A stretch of 64,000 bases of DNA from Paractinoplanes abujensis (GTDB taxonomy: Bacteria; Actinomycetota; Actinomycetes; Mycobacteriales; Micromonosporaceae), in assembly GCF_014204895.1 (NCBI RefSeq), contig NZ_JACHMF010000001.1, positions 6,386,001 to 6,450,000 on the forward strand, written 5' to 3'. Below are positions 17,438-26,874 of this stretch, piece by piece (the first letter of the stretch is position 1; each line of letters begins with the position of its first letter). The translations under genes were made by a program, and so were the position numbers. The notes below the pieces were generated by a model. The model did no database searches and had not been told where the DNA came from. It saw only the letters and a list, made by a program, of their open reading frames with translations.

Positions 17438-19266
17438 GAGCGGGTGCCACCTGTCCGCCAGTCGGCGATCGCGTTGACCAGGAACGTGCCCCCCACGAAC
17501 ACTGCCAGACCGGCCATCACCCAGGTCGGCACGCCGGCCACGGCGCCCGCCGCCACCACGGCCACACGACCTTCCCAGCCCAGCACGGCGCGCCGGGGCC
17601 GGCCCTCGGGCGCGGCCTTCTCCATGCGCGCGACCAGGTCGTAGTGGTGCAGGGTGAGCGCGAAGATCAGGACGTAGACCACGGGCGGCGGCACCGAGCC
17701 GGAGAGCCCGGCGGCCACGATGATCCCGAACTCGGCGGCGCGCAGCGCGGCCGGGATCAGCCAGTCGAGCGGGCCGCCGTGCCGGGCCCGGGCCGACAGC
17801 CCGGCCGCGAGCACGAGCAGGGTCGTGACGACCAGCGCGATCTTGGCGGGCGGGTCGAACCACCCGGCGAGCAGCGCCACCACGAGCGCCAGCGAGGCGA
17901 CCGCGGCGAGCCCGGCGAAGGCCAGCGGGGCGGGCAGGGCGGCCCGGACGAGCAGCCCGTCGTCGCGGAACCGCAGGGTGTCCACCTTGTCGAGCACGCC
18001 GACCTTCATGCTCAGCGCCCGCAACGAGCGCAGAGCCAGCGTGTACGCCATCGCGAGCAGCCCGAAGCCGACCATGGCGGCCAGCGCGATTCGCCCGTTC
18101 GTGAAGATCGCCAGCACGGCCATCAGCGCCCAGCGCTCCCCGATCGGGAACACCACGATCCGCTTGAGCCAGTACGCCACCGAGCCCGTCTCGCCCTGCA
18201 CCCGCGTCGACGCCGCGCTCAGCCGGGCCCCCACTCCCCCGGCGGCCTGCGGGCGGGGATGGGCGGCGGCCTCGTCGTGCAGCGCGCCGTACCAGGCGTC
18301 GGTCATGTGCCGGACGGTCTGCAGCACTATCGCCGTGACGGCCAGCGGCCACGCGTAGGGCAGCCCGATCCGCTCGGCGCCCGCGGCCAGGCCGGCGTAC
18401 GCCGCGTACTCCTTGGCCCGGTCGGCCATCGTGTCCAGCCAGCCGCCGAACGCCCCGAACCGCCGGGTGTAGCGGGCCAGCTGACCGTCCACGCAGTCGA
18501 GCACGAAACCCAGGTAGAGCAGGATGCCGCCGACGATCATGGCGGGGCGCGAGGCCTGCCAGAACGCGAGCGCGGCGGCCACCGCGAACAGCACCGAGAT
18601 CGCCGTGACGCCGCTCGGGGTCAGGCCGAGCCGGGCCGAGGCTTTCGTGACCAGCGGCGACCACGTGCTCACGAAATACGTGGTGAAGAAGTCGTCCTTC
18701 TCCTTCACGGCCATCCGCAGCCGCGCCTTGTCCTCGTCGACCGCGGCGACCTGCTCGCGGGCCCGGATCAGCTCGGCCGTGTCGTGCACCAGGTCGGCCT
18801 TGAGCAGGCGCAACGGGGTGGCGACGGGCACGAGCCCGGCCTCGAGCAGCGCGGGCAGCAGATCCTTCTCGGCCCGTTCGGCCACCTCGGCCAGCCGGGG
18901 CAGGTCGGCCGGGGCCACGCAGATCGCGCCGCCGTAGCGGACATTGCCCCCGTCGCTCGCCGGCAGCACCTTGCCCCGGTCCTCGCGCAGGTCGCCGGTG
19001 GCGTCGGGGATCACCAGGGCGGTCGTGCGGCCGGCGGGCTCGGTGGCCAGCATCCACAGCAGGCTGGGGTGCGCCACCAGGTTGTCGGCGCAGACCAGCA
19101 CCGGCTCCTGAGCCCGCCGGGCCACCTCGCGCAGCGCCTCGGGGCCGCTCTCGACGCTGCTCGCACCGGCGGCCCGTAAGGCGTCGGACAACTCCCCGGA
19201 GAGCCGGGCCGCGTCGGCGGGATCGAGGGCGGTGCCGGGGCTCGCGAGCAGGACGGCCAGCGTCAC
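17434..19266 (-). CDS. CDP-alcohol phosphotransferase fused to N-terminal nucleotidyltransferase-like domain (DUF5941 type)
   Basis: 610 residues from GTG 19266. Residues 1-185 look like a degenerate GT-A/nucleotidyltransferase domain (SLLWMLATEPAGRTTALVIPDA). Residues about 195-470 are membrane-embedded and hold the full CDP-alcohol motif: Asp260, Gly261, Ala264, Arg265, Gly274, Asp278, Asp282. More hydrophobic helices follow to the C-terminus. Family enzymes join a CDP-activated alcohol to a second alcohol. The 4-bp overlap with the TagF-like gene suggests a joint role in a wall glycopolymer. The same domain order occurs in Streptomyces proteins with a C-terminal DUF5941. Substrate unknown. 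Confidence 0.85.
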   Translation of the reverse strand: MTLAVLLASPGTALDPADAARLSGELSDALRAAGASSVESGPEALREVARRAQEPVLVCADNLVAHPSLLWMLATEPAGRTTALVIPDATGDLREDRGKVLPASDGGNVRYGGAICVAPADLPRLAEVAERAEKDLLPALLEAGLVPVATPLRLLKADLVHDTAELIRAREQVAAVDEDKARLRMAVKEKDDFFTTYFVSTWSPLVTKASARLGLTPSGVTAISVLFAVAAALAFWQASRPAMIVGGILLYLGFVLDCVDGQLARYTRRFGAFGGWLDTMADRAKEYAAYAGLAAGAERIGLPYAWPLAVTAIVLQTVRHMTDAWYGALHDEAAAHPRPQAAGGVGARLSAASTRVQGETGSVAYWLKRIVVFPIGERWALMAVLAIFTNGRIALAAMVGFGLLAMAYTLALRSLRALSMKVGVLDKVDTLRFRDDGLLVRAALPAPLAFAGLAAVASLALVVALLAGWFDPPAKIALVVTTLLVLAAGLSARARHGGPLDWLIPAALRAAEFGIIVAAGLSGSVPPPVVYVLIFALTLHHYDLVARMEKAAPEGRPRRAVLGWEGRVAVVAAGAVAGVPTWVMAGLAVFVGGTFLVNAIADWRTGGTRS

Positions 19267-19495
19267 CTGGTGCTCACCGCTGCCTCCACATGCGTCGCTC
19301 AACCGGCCGCGAGTCAACGCCCGGCAGCCGGAAATCGGCACTCAGGTTAACAGCGGAACCTACGCGGGTACGGGTCACCCTTACGGGAGCCCGGGCCCCT
19401 GAATCCACCTGCGGACCGAGGGCGGACAGTCACCGCGTCCCTACCGTTGAGTACATGAACCGGCGCACAGCCGGGAACCTTAGTGAAGGAGTGCA

Positions 19496-19684
19496 GTGAC
19501 AGTGACTCGCCGTCTCGCTCGCCCCCGGAACGACCGCTGGATCGCCGGCGTCTGCTCCGGCCTGGCCCGCCGCTTCGGCGTCTCGCCGAACATCATGCGG
19601 CTGATCTTCGTCATCTCCTGCTTGCTTCCCGGCCCGCAGTTCCTGATCTACCTGATCCTCTGGGTGATGCTGCCCAACGAGTGA
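19496..19684 (+). CDS. PspC-domain small membrane protein
   Basis: 62 residues from GTG 19496, with GAAGGAG just upstream; GTG 19502 is an alternative. The whole protein is one PspC domain: RNDRWIAGVCSGLARRFGVSP, a membrane helix (IMRLIFVISCLL) and the closing LIYLILWVMLPNE. PspC-type proteins act in membrane-stress sensing in other bacteria; here the role is unknown. Monocistronic with its own terminator, divergent from the CDP-alcohol phosphotransferase gene. Confidence 0.92.
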   Translation: MTVTRRLARPRNDRWIAGVCSGLARRFGVSPNIMRLIFVISCLLPGPQFLIYLILWVMLPNE

Positions 19685-19706
19685 CCGCGAAGCGGTTCTG
19701 AAAACG

Positions 19707-19746
19707 CCGGACGCCGCCACCCCGCCCCCGGGCCGGCGGCGTCCGG
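19707..19746 (+). terminator. Terminator after PspC gene
   Basis: Inverted repeat CCGGACGCCGCC / GGCGGCGTCCGG with a GC-rich loop, followed by TTCTTCTT on the plus strand. It ends 6 bp from the stop of the convergent DUF4230 gene. Confidence 0.85.
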
Positions 19747-19752
19747 TTCTTC

Positions 19753-20520
19753 TTACGGAGAGCTGAACGTGACCGTGACCGTCTGATAGCCCAGACGCGT
19801 GAACAGGCTCTGCAGCATGCGTTCCGTGTTCTGCTTGGCGCGCTCGTCGAGGCCGCTGGCCCGGGCCGCCTCGGTGATCCGCTGCTGGGCCAGCGCATAG
19901 ACCTGCTGCTGTTTGCCCGGGTCGCTGCGGAAGGCGTCGCCGATGCGGTTGAACAGGCCGCGCTCCTCGGCCACGACATAGCTCTTCTGCATGTCGAGGT
20001 TGGCTGTGCCCTGCTGCGGCGGCGGCAGGGTGATCGTCACCGTGTTCTTCTCCTGGTCGACCTTGAGGGCGTCGTCGGCCAGCGAGCCGAACTCGACGTA
20101 CTCCTCCACCGTGCCGGAACCGACGAACAGCGTGCGCCGGTTGACCAGGAAGTCGGGGATGTTCTCCTTGTTGTCCTGCAGGTCGACGATCACCTGGAAG
20201 GTGCCGTCGGCCGCCACGTAACGGCTGAGGTCGCGCATCGACTGCAGCAGCACCGGCTGGCTGCGGTCGGTCGTCTTGTCGGAGAACGGGTTGTCGAAGC
20301 CCGGCAGCACGTTGACCGCGCGCAGGCCGAGACAGGCCGCGACCATCAGCGCGAAGACGAAGAACGTGAAGATCAGCAGGCGGGCGAAGCCACCGACCCG
20401 GTTGGGCGGTGGCGGCGGCTCCGGCGAGGCCGGAGGCTGGGCCGGCGCGGTCTCGTACTCCCGCGTCGGCTCGTCGACAGTCGGCGTGACGTCGGAGGAG
20501 ACGTCCGGTGACTTGGCCAT
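19753..20520 (-). CDS. DUF4230-family membrane-anchored protein
   Basis: 255 residues. A Pro-rich cytoplasmic head (about 1-42), one membrane helix (LLIFTFFVFALMVAACLGL), then an extracellular alpha/beta domain containing LLQSMRDLSRYVAADGTFQV and GSGTVEEYVEFGSLADDAL, the DUF4230 pattern. The end of the domain is a conserved helix with a Phe/Leu-rich face (MLQSLFTRLGYQTVTVTF). Function unknown. It stands alone between PspC and the acyl-CoA dehydrogenase. Confidence 0.88.
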   Translation of the reverse strand: MAKSPDVSSDVTPTVDEPTREYETAPAQPPASPEPPPPPNRVGGFARLLIFTFFVFALMVAACLGLRAVNVLPGFDNPFSDKTTDRSQPVLLQSMRDLSRYVAADGTFQVIVDLQDNKENIPDFLVNRRTLFVGSGTVEEYVEFGSLADDALKVDQEKNTVTITLPPPQQGTANLDMQKSYVVAEERGLFNRIGDAFRSDPGKQQQVYALAQQRITEAARASGLDERAKQNTERMLQSLFTRLGYQTVTVTFSSP

Positions 20521-20562
20521 GACTTCACGGTACGAGGGGGGTGCGACATTCGCAGCGAACGC

Positions 20563-21729
20563 TCAGGCGAATGCGTTCAAACCCGTCAGCTTCTGCCCGA
20601 TGACCAGTTGATGGATCTCGGAAGTTCCCTCGTACGTGAGGACGCTCTCCAGATTGTTCGCATGGCGCATAACGGGATATTCCCCGCTGATCCCGTTGCC
20701 GCCGAGGATCGTCCGGCACGTGCGGGCGATCGCGATCGCCTCGCGCACGTTGTTGAGTTTGCCCACGCTGACCTGCTCGGGCCGCAGCGCGCCCGAGGAG
20801 TCGCGCAGCCGGCCCAGGTGCAACGCCAGCAGGAAGCCCTTCTGCAGCTCGAGCGTCATGTCGGCCAGCTTGGCCTGGGTCAGCTGGAAACCGCCGATCG
20901 GCCGGCCGAACTGCTCGCGCGTGGTCGCGTAGTCGATCGCCACCCGCAGGCAGTCTCGTGCGGCGCCCAGGGAGCCCCAGATGATGCCGAACCGGGCCTC
21001 GGTCAGGCAGGACAGCGGCGCCTTGAGCCCGCGCGCCTCGGGCAGCCGGGCCGCCTCGGGCAGCCGCACGCCGTCGAGGCTGATCTCGCCCGTGCTGGAG
21101 GCACGCAGCGACATCTTGTGCTTGATCTCGCGGGCCGAGAATCCGGGCGTGTCGGTCGGCACGGCGAACCCGACCACACCCTCCTCGGCGCGGGCCCAGA
21201 TCACGGCCACGTCGGCCAGCGGCGCGTTGGTGATCCACATCTTGCCGCCGTCGAGGATCCAGTCGTTGCCGTCGCGGCGGGCCCGGGTCGACATGGTGGC
21301 CGGGTCGGAACCGTGGTCGGGCTCGGTCAGGCCGAAGCAGCCGATCAGCTCGCCGGCCGCCATGCCGGGCAGCCAGCGCTGCTTCTGCTCCTCCGAGCCG
21401 AACTTCCAGATCGCGTACATCGCCAGCGAGCCCTGCACGCTGACCAGCGAGCGGACCCCGGAGTCGGCCGCCTCGAGCTCCATGCAGGCCAGCCCGTACT
21501 GCACGGCGGAGGCGCCGGCGCAGCCGTAACCGGTCAGGTGCATGCCGAGCAGGCCCAGCTTCCCGAACTCCCGGGCCAGCTCGCGGACCGGCGTGCTGCC
21601 CGTCTCGTACCAGGTGGCAACCTCGGGGCGGACCCGGTCGTCGGCGACGCGGCGGACCACCTCGCGGATGTCGCGTTCCTCGTCGCTGAGCAGCGTGTCG
21701 ACGTCGAGCAGGTCGAGCGGGGCGGTCAT
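20563..21729 (-). CDS. Acyl-CoA dehydrogenase, glutaryl-CoA dehydrogenase-like
   Basis: 388 residues. N-terminal helical part, FAD-binding GCFGLTEPDHGSDPATM and DGGKMWITNAPLADVAVIWA, and C-terminal ILGGNGISGEYPVMRHANNL then TYEGTSEIHQLVIG. The Glu in TYEGT sits where the glutaryl-CoA dehydrogenase base lies. Such enzymes oxidise and decarboxylate glutaryl-CoA to crotonyl-CoA in lysine/tryptophan breakdown, passing electrons to ETF. Its ATG overlaps the stop of the upstream gene (TGATG), so the two are coupled. Confidence 0.92.
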   Translation of the reverse strand: MTAPLDLLDVDTLLSDEERDIREVVRRVADDRVRPEVATWYETGSTPVRELAREFGKLGLLGMHLTGYGCAGASAVQYGLACMELEAADSGVRSLVSVQGSLAMYAIWKFGSEEQKQRWLPGMAAGELIGCFGLTEPDHGSDPATMSTRARRDGNDWILDGGKMWITNAPLADVAVIWARAEEGVVGFAVPTDTPGFSAREIKHKMSLRASSTGEISLDGVRLPEAARLPEARGLKAPLSCLTEARFGIIWGSLGAARDCLRVAIDYATTREQFGRPIGGFQLTQAKLADMTLELQKGFLLALHLGRLRDSSGALRPEQVSVGKLNNVREAIAIARTCRTILGGNGISGEYPVMRHANNLESVLTYEGTSEIHQLVIGQKLTGLNAFA

Positions 21730-22022
21730 CAGTCGACCACCAGCACGCGGGCGTGGATCTGATTGCGCTGCTGCAGCGCCGCCCGCAGCGCGCGGTGCAG
21801 GCCGTCCTCCAGGTAGAGGGCGCCCTGATACTCCACGACGTGCGGGAAGAGGTCGCCGTAGAACGTCGAGTCCTCGGCCAGCAGCTTGTCCAGCGCGAGT
21901 TCACGCTTGGTGGTGATCAGATCGGCCAGCCGGATCGGCCTCGGCGGGATCTCGGCCCACGCCTTGAGCGTGGTGTGGTGATCGGGATACGGGGCTCCGT
22001 CCCGGACCGCCTTGAAGATCAC
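21729..22022 (-). CDS. Conserved small protein with ParB/sulfiredoxin-like DGLHR motif
   Basis: 97 residues, no membrane segment. The stretch YLEDGLHRALRAALQQR resembles the DGxHR active loop of ParB/sulfiredoxin-fold proteins, preceded by RLADLITTKRELALDKLL. It is translationally coupled to the downstream acyl-CoA dehydrogenase by a 1-bp stop/start overlap. Similar short proteins appear to be widespread in actinobacteria, from memory and not checked. Function unknown; a nuclease or toxin role should not be assumed. Confidence 0.8.
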   Translation of the reverse strand: MIFKAVRDGAPYPDHHTTLKAWAEIPPRPIRLADLITTKRELALDKLLAEDSTFYGDLFPHVVEYQGALYLEDGLHRALRAALQQRNQIHARVLVVD

Positions 22023-22078
22023 GGCCGATCCCCCTCTCCGAACCTGTCATACCGCACAGCGTTGCCAGCCTAGCCTTA

Positions 22079-22693
22079 TCACGACGCGGCCCATCGGCCA
22101 TGATGCACCACATCGTCCACCGGACGGTGCCCGCGCTTGAGTGACGGAGACCTCTTGTCGGGTGCCGGGTAGCCCACGGTGAGCACGCCGATCGGGTTGA
22201 ACTCGGCCGGAACGCCGAACGCGTCCTTGAACCCGTCGATCGCCGGCACCGGGATGCCGAAGAAGCAGGAACCCAGCTGCTGGTCGACCGCGGTGAGGTG
22301 CATGAGCAGCGCGGCGAAGCCGGTGTCGATGTCCCAGTACGGCACCGGCCAGCGCGCCTCGTCCCGATCAGTCCACCCCTTGTCGGGCTGGGCGTACCGC
22401 TCGAGGTAGACCGACTTGTTGGAGAAGCAGACGATGATCACCGGCGCGGTCCGCATCCGGGCCAGCCAGTCGTCGGGCGCGCCGTCCCCGTCCGGTGCGG
22501 CGGTCGACGACCAGTACAGGTCGCGATCCGCCGGCTCGGTGAGCACCAGGAAGCTCCAGCCCTGCGAGAACCCGGCGCTCGGGGCGCGCAGCCCGTGCCG
22601 CACGATCTTGTCGACGATCTCGGGCGGGACCGGGCGATCGGGGTCGTAGCTGCGCACCATCCGCCGCTTGCGCAGCACGTCGTCGAACTCCAC
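22079..22693 (-). CDS. Nitroreductase-family flavoprotein
   Basis: 204 residues. The N-terminal RRMVRSYDPDRPVPPEIVDKIV with GLRAPSAGFSQGW is the nitroreductase FMN-binding signature, and the C-terminal GVLTVGYPAPDKR with basic residues closes the flavin site. Members reduce nitro groups, enones or quinones with NAD(P)H as dimers. It is followed 6 bp upstream on the same strand by the aldose epimerase gene, so probably co-transcribed. Substrate unknown. Confidence 0.92.
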   Translation of the reverse strand: MEFDDVLRKRRMVRSYDPDRPVPPEIVDKIVRHGLRAPSAGFSQGWSFLVLTEPADRDLYWSSTAAPDGDGAPDDWLARMRTAPVIIVCFSNKSVYLERYAQPDKGWTDRDEARWPVPYWDIDTGFAALLMHLTAVDQQLGSCFFGIPVPAIDGFKDAFGVPAEFNPIGVLTVGYPAPDKRSPSLKRGHRPVDDVVHHGRWAAS

Positions 22694-22699
22694 GAGACG

Positions 22700-23620
22700 T
22701 CAGCCCCGGATTCCCCACGAGGCCGTCCAGCGCTCGCCCGGGGCCAGCACGATCAGGTCGCGCCCGGTGCGGAACGAGTCGGGCGGGCAGGTCATCGGCT
22801 CGATCGCCAGTGACCGGCGGAACCGCTCGCCGTGCAGCGTGTCGCCCGAGAAGACCTGCCAGTACTTGAACTTGTCGTCGGCCCAGACCACGACCTTGCG
22901 ATCGCTGGACGGGTCGGCGATGGTCACCTCGGTGATGCCGTCGGCGTCGTGCGTGATGTCGCCGAACGTGGTGTCGAGCACCAGGTCACCGATCTTGCGG
23001 GGCTCGGTGAAGTCGTACTCCGTGCCGGCGACCGCGTTGGCCCCGATCGGCAGCAGCCGGGCGTCGGCCGTGATCCGCTTGCGTGCCGGAACGTGCAGCA
23101 GAGTGTCGTCGACGCTCACGCCGGGCAGCTGCACGTACGGGTGGACCGAGTAGCCCCAGGGCGCGTTCGACGCCGAGTTGTTCACGACCTCGGCGTCGCA
23201 GCGCAGCCCGTCGGCCGAGACCGACCAGGTGGACCGGAGGGTCAGCCACCACGGGTAGCCGACCTGCGCGGGCAGCTCGAGCTCGACGGTCACCGCCGAC
23301 GCGGACTGCTCGACCAGCGTCCAGCGGCTCCAGTTGACCAGGCCGTGGATGGCGTTGTGCCGGGCCGGCTCGGTCAGCGAGAGCTGGTAGGACTGCTCCT
23401 CGAACGTGTACTGCCCGTCACGGATGCGGTTGGGCCAGGGCGCGAGGATCTGGCCGGCTGAGGCCGGGGAGAGCTCGTCGGTCCCGAAGCCGTCGAGCAC
23501 CGCCACGTCGCCCGCGGAGTAATCGCGGAGAGTTCCGCCGACCTCCACGACGACGGCGCTCTGCCCGTCCGCCTCGATGGACCACTGGGTGCCGGACTGC
23601 GCGGCTACGACACTCGTCAT
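22700..23620 (-). CDS. Aldose 1-epimerase family protein
   Basis: 306 residues from ATG 23620; the frame runs further upstream but overlaps the MFS gene. Catalytic motifs: LAPWPNRIRDGQY, HNAIHGLV (acid His), PWGYSVHPYVQLPG (second His) and the late Glu in SLAIEPMTCPPDSF. Such enzymes interconvert alpha and beta anomers of hexoses. The length and the NRI-DG motif fit the GalM/YihR group. Upstream neighbour on the same strand is an MFS transporter. Confidence 0.92.
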   Translation of the reverse strand: MTSVVAAQSGTQWSIEADGQSAVVVEVGGTLRDYSAGDVAVLDGFGTDELSPASAGQILAPWPNRIRDGQYTFEEQSYQLSLTEPARHNAIHGLVNWSRWTLVEQSASAVTVELELPAQVGYPWWLTLRSTWSVSADGLRCDAEVVNNSASNAPWGYSVHPYVQLPGVSVDDTLLHVPARKRITADARLLPIGANAVAGTEYDFTEPRKIGDLVLDTTFGDITHDADGITEVTIADPSSDRKVVVWADDKFKYWQVFSGDTLHGERFRRSLAIEPMTCPPDSFRTGRDLIVLAPGERWTASWGIRG

Positions 23621-23630
23621 GGCTTGGACA

Positions 23631-24932
23631 TTATCGGTTGTCGTCGTCCTCCGTACCGGCGGCTTGCATCGTGGGCGGGCGGTACCTGAGCAGGGCCGGG
23701 AAGGCGGCTGCGAGCACCACCGCCAGGCCGGCCGCCGCGAACCCGCCGCCGGCCCACGACGCGGCGGGCGACGTGAGGTCGGCCGTGGCTCCCGCCCGCA
23801 GGTCGCCCAGACGCGGGCCACCGGCCACGACCACCGTGAACACGCCCTGCAGGCGGCCGCGGAGCCGGTCCGGCGCGTAGACCTGCAGGATCGACTGCCG
23901 GTAGACCGCACTGACCAGGTCGGCCGCGCCCCCCACGGCCAGCAGCAGCACCATCAGCCACAGGCTGTGGGCCAGGCCGGAGAACCCGATGGCGATGCCC
24001 CAAGCCACCACGGCGATCACCAGTGCCACGCCCTGCCGCTTGACCCGGCCGATCCAGCCCGAGGTCAGCCCGCCCAGCACGGAGCCGATCGCGATCGCGG
24101 CGAACAGCCAGCCCACCGCCCAGTCGCCGCCGAACCGGTCGGCCGCCACCTCGGGGAACAACGCCCGTGGCATGGCGAACACCATGGCGATGATGTCGAC
24201 ACCGAACGACAGCAGCAGCACCGGCTGCGTGATCAGGAACTTCAGCCCGACCATGATGCCCTTGAGGCCCGCCGTGGGCCGCTCCTCACCCGGCTCGTGC
24301 TCGACCGGCGGGATCGGCGGCAGCTTCCAGGTGGCCCAGAACGAGATCGTGAAGAGCACCGCGTCGACCAGGTAGGCCGTGGTGATGCCGGCGCCCGTGC
24401 CGGCGACCGCGAAGATCAGGCCGGCCGCCAGCGGGCCCAGCACGCCACCGGCCGTGGTCGTCGTGTAGGCCAGCGTGTTGGCCGCGGGGACGAGCCCGGC
24501 CGGCACGATCCGCGGGATGATCGCCTGCCGGGTGGGTGAGCTGATCGCGAAGCCGGCCGACTGCACGGCGGTCAGCGCGAGCAGCAGCCAGGCGCTGTTC
24601 ACCGCGAACAGCGCCTGCACGAGCAGCCCGGCGGTGGCCACCCAGGCCAGCATCGAACTGGCCAGCAACAGCTTGCGCCGGTCGACCACGTCGGCCGCGG
24701 CGCCGCCCCACAACCCGAAGATCAGCAGTGGGACCAGGCCGGCGATGCCGAGCAGGCCCACCCAGGCCGACGAGTTGGTGATCGCGTACATCTCGACGGG
24801 GACGGCCACCGACGTGAACTGGAACCCGAAGAACGAGACGCCGTTGCCCACCCACATCCGCCGGTAGGCGGTGACACGCAGCGGGCGGATGTCGATGACC
24901 CAAGACTTGCGCTCGGCCACCTTTTGGCTCAC
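23631..24932 (-). CDS. MFS transporter, EntS-like (MFS_3)
   Basis: 433 residues with about twelve membrane helices. N-terminal [27 protein letters not shown], loop motif [10 protein letters not shown], and [16 protein letters not shown] in loop 8-9 are typical of the EntS/MFS_3 exporter group that includes siderophore and macrolide efflux proteins. A 4-bp ATGA overlap with pdxH upstream couples translation. No siderophore genes are near, so the substrate is open. Confidence 0.9.
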   Translation of the reverse strand: MSQKVAERKSWVIDIRPLRVTAYRRMWVGNGVSFFGFQFTSVAVPVEMYAITNSSAWVGLLGIAGLVPLLIFGLWGGAAADVVDRRKLLLASSMLAWVATAGLLVQALFAVNSAWLLLALTAVQSAGFAISSPTRQAIIPRIVPAGLVPAANTLAYTTTTAGGVLGPLAAGLIFAVAGTGAGITTAYLVDAVLFTISFWATWKLPPIPPVEHEPGEERPTAGLKGIMVGLKFLITQPVLLLSFGVDIIAMVFAMPRALFPEVAADRFGGDWAVGWLFAAIAIGSVLGGLTSGWIGRVKRQGVALVIAVVAWGIAIGFSGLAHSLWLMVLLLAVGGAADLVSAVYRQSILQVYAPDRLRGRLQGVFTVVVAGGPRLGDLRAGATADLTSPAASWAGGGFAAAGLAVVLAAAFPALLRYRPPTMQAAGTEDDDNR

Positions 24933-25585
24933 GGCGCGAGCCTCTCGACGGCCCAGGACCCGTTTCCCGTACGGACGAAGCGCAGCCGATCGTGCAGCCG
25001 GCTGCTCCGGCCCTGCCAGAACTCGACCGTCTCGGGCACGACCAGGAAGCCGCCCCAGTGCCCGGGGGCCGGGATCGGGCCGTCACCGAACCGCTCCTGA
25101 GCCGCGGCCAGCCCCGCCTCGACCGCCGCGCGATCCGGCAGCACCGACGATTGCGGACTGGCCCAGGCGCCCAGCTGCGAACCGCGCGGCCGGGAGGCGA
25201 AATACGCCTCGGTCTCGGCCCGGCTCACCCGCTCGGCCACCCCGGTCACCAGCACCTGGCGCTGGATCGGAAACCACGGGAAGACCAGGCTCGCGTACGG
25301 GTTGGCGGTGAGCTCGGAGCCCTTGCGCGACTCGTAGTTGGTGAAGAACACAAAACCGCGCTCGTCGTACTCCTTGAGCAGCACCGTGCGTGCGCTCGGC
25401 CGGCCCTCCGGTGTCGCGGTCGAGACGATCATGGCGTTCGGCTCGGGCAGGCCCAACTCGACCGCTTCGTCGAACCAGGCCGCGAACTGGGTGCGCCAGT
25501 CCGCCGCCAGCTCGGCTTCGAGCAGGGCGCCCCGCTCGGTGTAGTCACGCCGCATGCTCGCGGGCGACGGCCGCTCTCCGGTCAC
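24929..25585 (-). CDS. pdxH: Pyridoxamine 5'-phosphate oxidase
   Basis: 218 residues, the usual PdxH length. FMN and PLP sites are visible: [41 protein letters not shown], seen in pieces, with [17 protein letters not shown] in the middle and the C-terminal [12 protein letters not shown] signature. It oxidises pyridoxine or pyridoxamine phosphate to PLP, the cofactor used by the nearby SerC. Divergent from the citrate synthase gene, sharing a roughly 180-bp promoter region. Confidence 0.96.
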   Translation of the reverse strand: MTGERPSPASMRRDYTERGALLEAELAADWRTQFAAWFDEAVELGLPEPNAMIVSTATPEGRPSARTVLLKEYDERGFVFFTNYESRKGSELTANPYASLVFPWFPIQRQVLVTGVAERVSRAETEAYFASRPRGSQLGAWASPQSSVLPDRAAVEAGLAAAQERFGDGPIPAPGHWGGFLVVPETVEFWQGRSSRLHDRLRFVRTGNGSWAVERLAP

Positions 25586-25765
25586 GAGTGCTCCAAGTTC
25601 AGGGTGAGGAAGTCGTTAGCACCGCAAACGACCCTAAGTCGCCTCGGGCCGTCCGTCAGGTCGGTGAGTATGGGTGTCACGGAGAGCACATCGCGGGGTG
25701 TCGACCCGCCGTTACCTGACGAGCAAGATGAAACACCTACAGCATTCCCGTACGCAGGGAGGGTC

Positions 25766-26872
25766 GTGACCGACTTCAAGCCCGGGCTCGAGGACGTCGT
25801 CGCCTTCGAGACCGAGATCGCGGACCCCGACGAGGCCGGCGGCGCGCTGCGCTATCGCGGCGTCGACATCGAGGACCTGATCGGTCAGGTCTCGTTCGGC
25901 AACGTCTGGGGGCTGCTCGTCGACGGACGGTTCGGCCCGGGGCTGCCCCCGGCGGAGCCGTTCCCGGTGCCGGTGCACTCCGGCGACATCCGGGTCGACG
26001 TGCAGTCGGCGGTCGCGATGCTGGCGCCGTACTGGGGGCTCGACCAGCTGCTCGACATCAGCGACGAGCAGGCCCGGCGCGACCTGGCCCGGGTGTCGGT
26101 GACCGCGCTCTCCTTCGTCGCCCAGGCCGCCCGGGGGCTGGGCCTGCCCGCCGTCCCGCAGAAGGACATCGACAAGGCCGAGACGATCGTCGAGCGGTTC
26201 ATGCGCCGCTGGCGGGGCGAGCCCGACCCGCGCCACGTCAAGGCCGTCGACGCCTACTTCATCTCGGCCGCCGAGCACGGCATGAGCGCCTCCACGCTGA
26301 CCACCCGTGTGGTCGCCTCGACGGGCGCCGACGTGGCCGCCTGCATCTCGTCGGGCATCGGCGCGCTCTCCGGCCCGCTCGACGGCGGCGCCCCGGCCCG
26401 CGTGCTCACGATGCTGGAGGATGTCGAACGCAGCGGCGACGCCGAGTCGTACGTGCGTGAGGTCCTCGACCGCGGCGAGCGGCTGATGGGCTTCGGGCAC
26501 CGGCTCTACCGTGCCGAGGACCCGCGGGCCGACGTGCTCAAGCGCACCGCCCGCGAGCTGGGCGCCCCGCGCTACGAGGTGGCCGTCGCACTCGAACGGG
26601 CCGCGCTGGCCGAACTGCAGGCCCGCAAACCGGACCGGCCGCTGCCCACCAACGTGGAGTTCTGGTCGGCCGTCGTGCTCGACTTCGCCGAGGTGCCGGG
26701 CCACATGTTCAGCTCGATGTTCACTTGCGCCCGGGTGGCCGGCTGGAGTGCGCACGTGCTGGAGCAGAAACGCCTGGGCCGGGTCGTGCACCCCACGGTC
26801 CGCTATGTGGGACCGGCCCCGCGTAAGCCGCAGCAGGTCGAAGGCTGGGCCGAGCTCTCGCATAATGTTTGA
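25766..26872 (+). CDS. Citrate synthase (second type, CitA-like)
   Basis: 368 residues from GTG 25766, with AGGGAGGG directly upstream; an ATG at 25671 is in frame but without a good site. Catalytic residues are in place: His of AAEHGMSAST, His of GFGHRLYR, and Asp in VVLDFAEVP. Short N-terminus and total length fit the actinobacterial citrate synthase 2 group. It condenses acetyl-CoA and oxaloacetate. Its TGA nearly touches the start of serC, so the two are likely co-transcribed. Confidence 0.95.
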   Translation: MTDFKPGLEDVVAFETEIADPDEAGGALRYRGVDIEDLIGQVSFGNVWGLLVDGRFGPGLPPAEPFPVPVHSGDIRVDVQSAVAMLAPYWGLDQLLDISDEQARRDLARVSVTALSFVAQAARGLGLPAVPQKDIDKAETIVERFMRRWRGEPDPRHVKAVDAYFISAAEHGMSASTLTTRVVASTGADVAACISSGIGALSGPLDGGAPARVLTMLEDVERSGDAESYVREVLDRGERLMGFGHRLYRAEDPRADVLKRTARELGAPRYEVAVALERAALAELQARKPDRPLPTNVEFWSAVVLDFAEVPGHMFSSMFTCARVAGWSAHVLEQKRLGRVVHPTVRYVGPAPRKPQQVEGWAELSHNV

Positions 26873-26874
26873 CC

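Noticed and set aside
15284..19057. A single 1257-residue open frame across the TagF-like gene and its neighbour
   Set aside because: Only the part up to 17437 carries family motifs; beyond that the frame is antiphase to a clear CDP-alcohol phosphotransferase gene.
24992..25765. N-terminal extension of the citrate synthase frame
   Set aside because: It covers the antisense of pdxH; GTG 25766 has its own ribosome-binding site.
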